Shown here in pieces: positions 7,452-8,371 of a stretch of 8,371 bases of DNA; within the stretch, counting starts at the first letter, position 1; the number at the start of each line of letters is the position of its first letter. Source of the stretch: Eubacterium sp. (GTDB lineage: Bacteria; Bacillota; Clostridia; Oscillospirales; Acutalibacteraceae); NCBI GenBank assembly GCA_029054965.1, contig JAIDEF010000204.1:1-8371 (forward strand). The letters run 5' to 3'. A program made the position numbers and the translations under genes. The notes beneath the pieces are model-generated. The model had not been told where the DNA came from, did not search any database, and was given only the letters and a program-made list of their open reading frames with translations.

Positions 7452-8371
7452 TATTTACCTTCTTAAATTCATCAACAGCATCTAAAATCTGTTCTCTTAT
7501 ATAATCTTCCAGCACCTTATCGGTTTCAATTGTCGATACTATGCCGGCATAATTTGAATTGATATATTCAAGCATATCCATCTGGAACTGCTTGATTTTG
7601 ACAACAGGAACATCCATAAATTTTCTTCCCGTTGCAGCAACTAAAGTAATTACCATATCCGCAAGCGAAAGCGGTCTGCCAAGAGGCTGCTTTAAAAGCT
7701 CCATAAGACCCTTACCGTAATCAAGGCCTGCCTTAGTTTCCTCGTCCAAATCTGAAGAAAACTGAGTAAATACCTCCATCTCCCTGAACTGAGCAAGATC
7801 AATACGCAGAGAGCCTGCCGCCTTTTTCATTGCCTTTGTCTGTGCTGCACCGCCTACACGTGATACAGAAAGACCTACATTTACTGCAGGACGCATACCA
7901 CTGAAGAATAAATCACTTTCAAGGAAAATCTGTCCGTCTGTAATTGAAATTACATTTGTAGGGATATATGCAGACACATCACCTGCCTGTGTTTCAATAA
8001 TAGGCAGTGCCGTAATTGAGCCGCCGCCCAAATCATCACTTAGCTTGCTTGAACGCTCAAGCAAACGTGAATGAAGATAAAAAACGTCACCGGGATATGC
8101 CTCACGTCCCGGGCTTCTTTCCAGAAGAAGTGACAATGCACGATAGGCAACCGCATGCTTGCTGAGATCGTCATAAACAATAAGACAATCCTTACCCTGA
8201 TACATAAAGTACTCAGCGATAGCTGTTGCAGAATATGGAGAAATATATTGTAATGATGCAGGGTCTGAGGCTGTTGAGCAAACGATAATTGTATAATCCA
8301 TTGCCCCTGCCTTTTCAAGCGTATGAACAAGCTTTGCAACACTTGATGCCTTCTGACCGATTGCATTATAA
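7444..8371 (-). CDS. atpA: ATP synthase F1 subunit alpha, C-terminal part (5' end outside window)
   Basis: The frame runs from a TAA at 7446-7444 to the right edge, giving 308 visible residues of a subunit that is normally about 500. The ATG at 8301 is internal: the frame continues upstream as [20 protein letters not shown], a well-known alpha-subunit stretch just after Walker A, which itself lies beyond the window. Visible motifs include [20 protein letters not shown], the [22 protein letters not shown] region, and [12 protein letters not shown], which holds the arginine finger reaching into the beta active site. The C-terminal helical domain is intact to the end. Alpha subunits form the non-catalytic nucleotide sites of the alpha3beta3 ring. 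The upstream operon genes (the Fo genes and delta, if the order is standard) would lie to the right. Confidence 0.98.
   Translation of the reverse strand, partial: YNAIGQKASSVAKLVHTLEKAGAMDYTIIVCSTASDPASLQYISPYSATAIAEYFMYQGKDCLIVYDDLSKHAVAYRALSLLLERSPGREAYPGDVFYLHSRLLERSSKLSDDLGGGSITALPIIETQAGDVSAYIPTNVISITDGQIFLESDLFFSGMRPAVNVGLSVSRVGGAAQTKAMKKAAGSLRIDLAQFREMEVFTQFSSDLDEETKAGLDYGKGLMELLKQPLGRPLSLADMVITLVAATGRKFMDVPVVKIKQFQMDMLEYINSNYAGIVSTIETDKVLEDYIREQILDAVDEFKKVNNG

Overview
The window looks like chromosomal DNA of a low-GC, Gram-positive anaerobe, most likely a clostridial Bacillota of the Ruminococcus/Oscillospiraceae type. That placement is an inference from the AT-rich codon use, the strong purine-rich ribosome binding sites, the short intrinsic terminators and the style of the proteins. 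No rRNA or other phylogenetic marker is present. The content is mostly housekeeping. I see no mobile element, CRISPR array, tRNA or rRNA.

Left half, plus strand. The 3' end of a DUF523-family gene (2-286) ends in a small hairpin terminator. A promoter-like TTGACT/TAATAT pair then precedes a two-gene unit: an APH/choline-kinase-like phosphotransferase (391-1371) overlapped by 8 nt with a MATE-family multidrug/organic-cation exporter (1364-2674). A strong intrinsic terminator (2678-2718) closes the unit. Next is a monocistronic Na+/phosphate cotransporter with a C-terminal PhoU-like domain (2806-4548). Four TTTAC hexamer repeats lie in the gap before it and resemble a Pho-type operator.

Right half, minus strand. 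The distal part of the F1Fo ATP synthase operon is read right to left as atpA (partial, running off the right edge), atpG, atpD, atpC. These encode the F1 subunits alpha, gamma, beta and epsilon. atpA and atpG overlap by 8 nt, and the atpG stop abuts the atpD Shine-Dalgarno. In contrast, atpD and atpC are separated by 165 nt that hold three stem-loops. One of these is a long imperfect inverted repeat whose 3' arm contains the atpC ribosome binding site. The plus-strand transporter and atpC converge on one 18-bp hairpin that fills the 39-nt space between their stop codons and should terminate transcription both ways.

The most interesting non-standard signal is the structured atpD-atpC spacer. 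It is a candidate translational or mRNA-stability control for epsilon, or a small palindromic repeat element inserted in the operon. Secondary points are the TTTAC repeats before the phosphate transporter and the kinase-exporter pair with an unusual catalytic-loop residue. No wholly new multi-gene system is evident.
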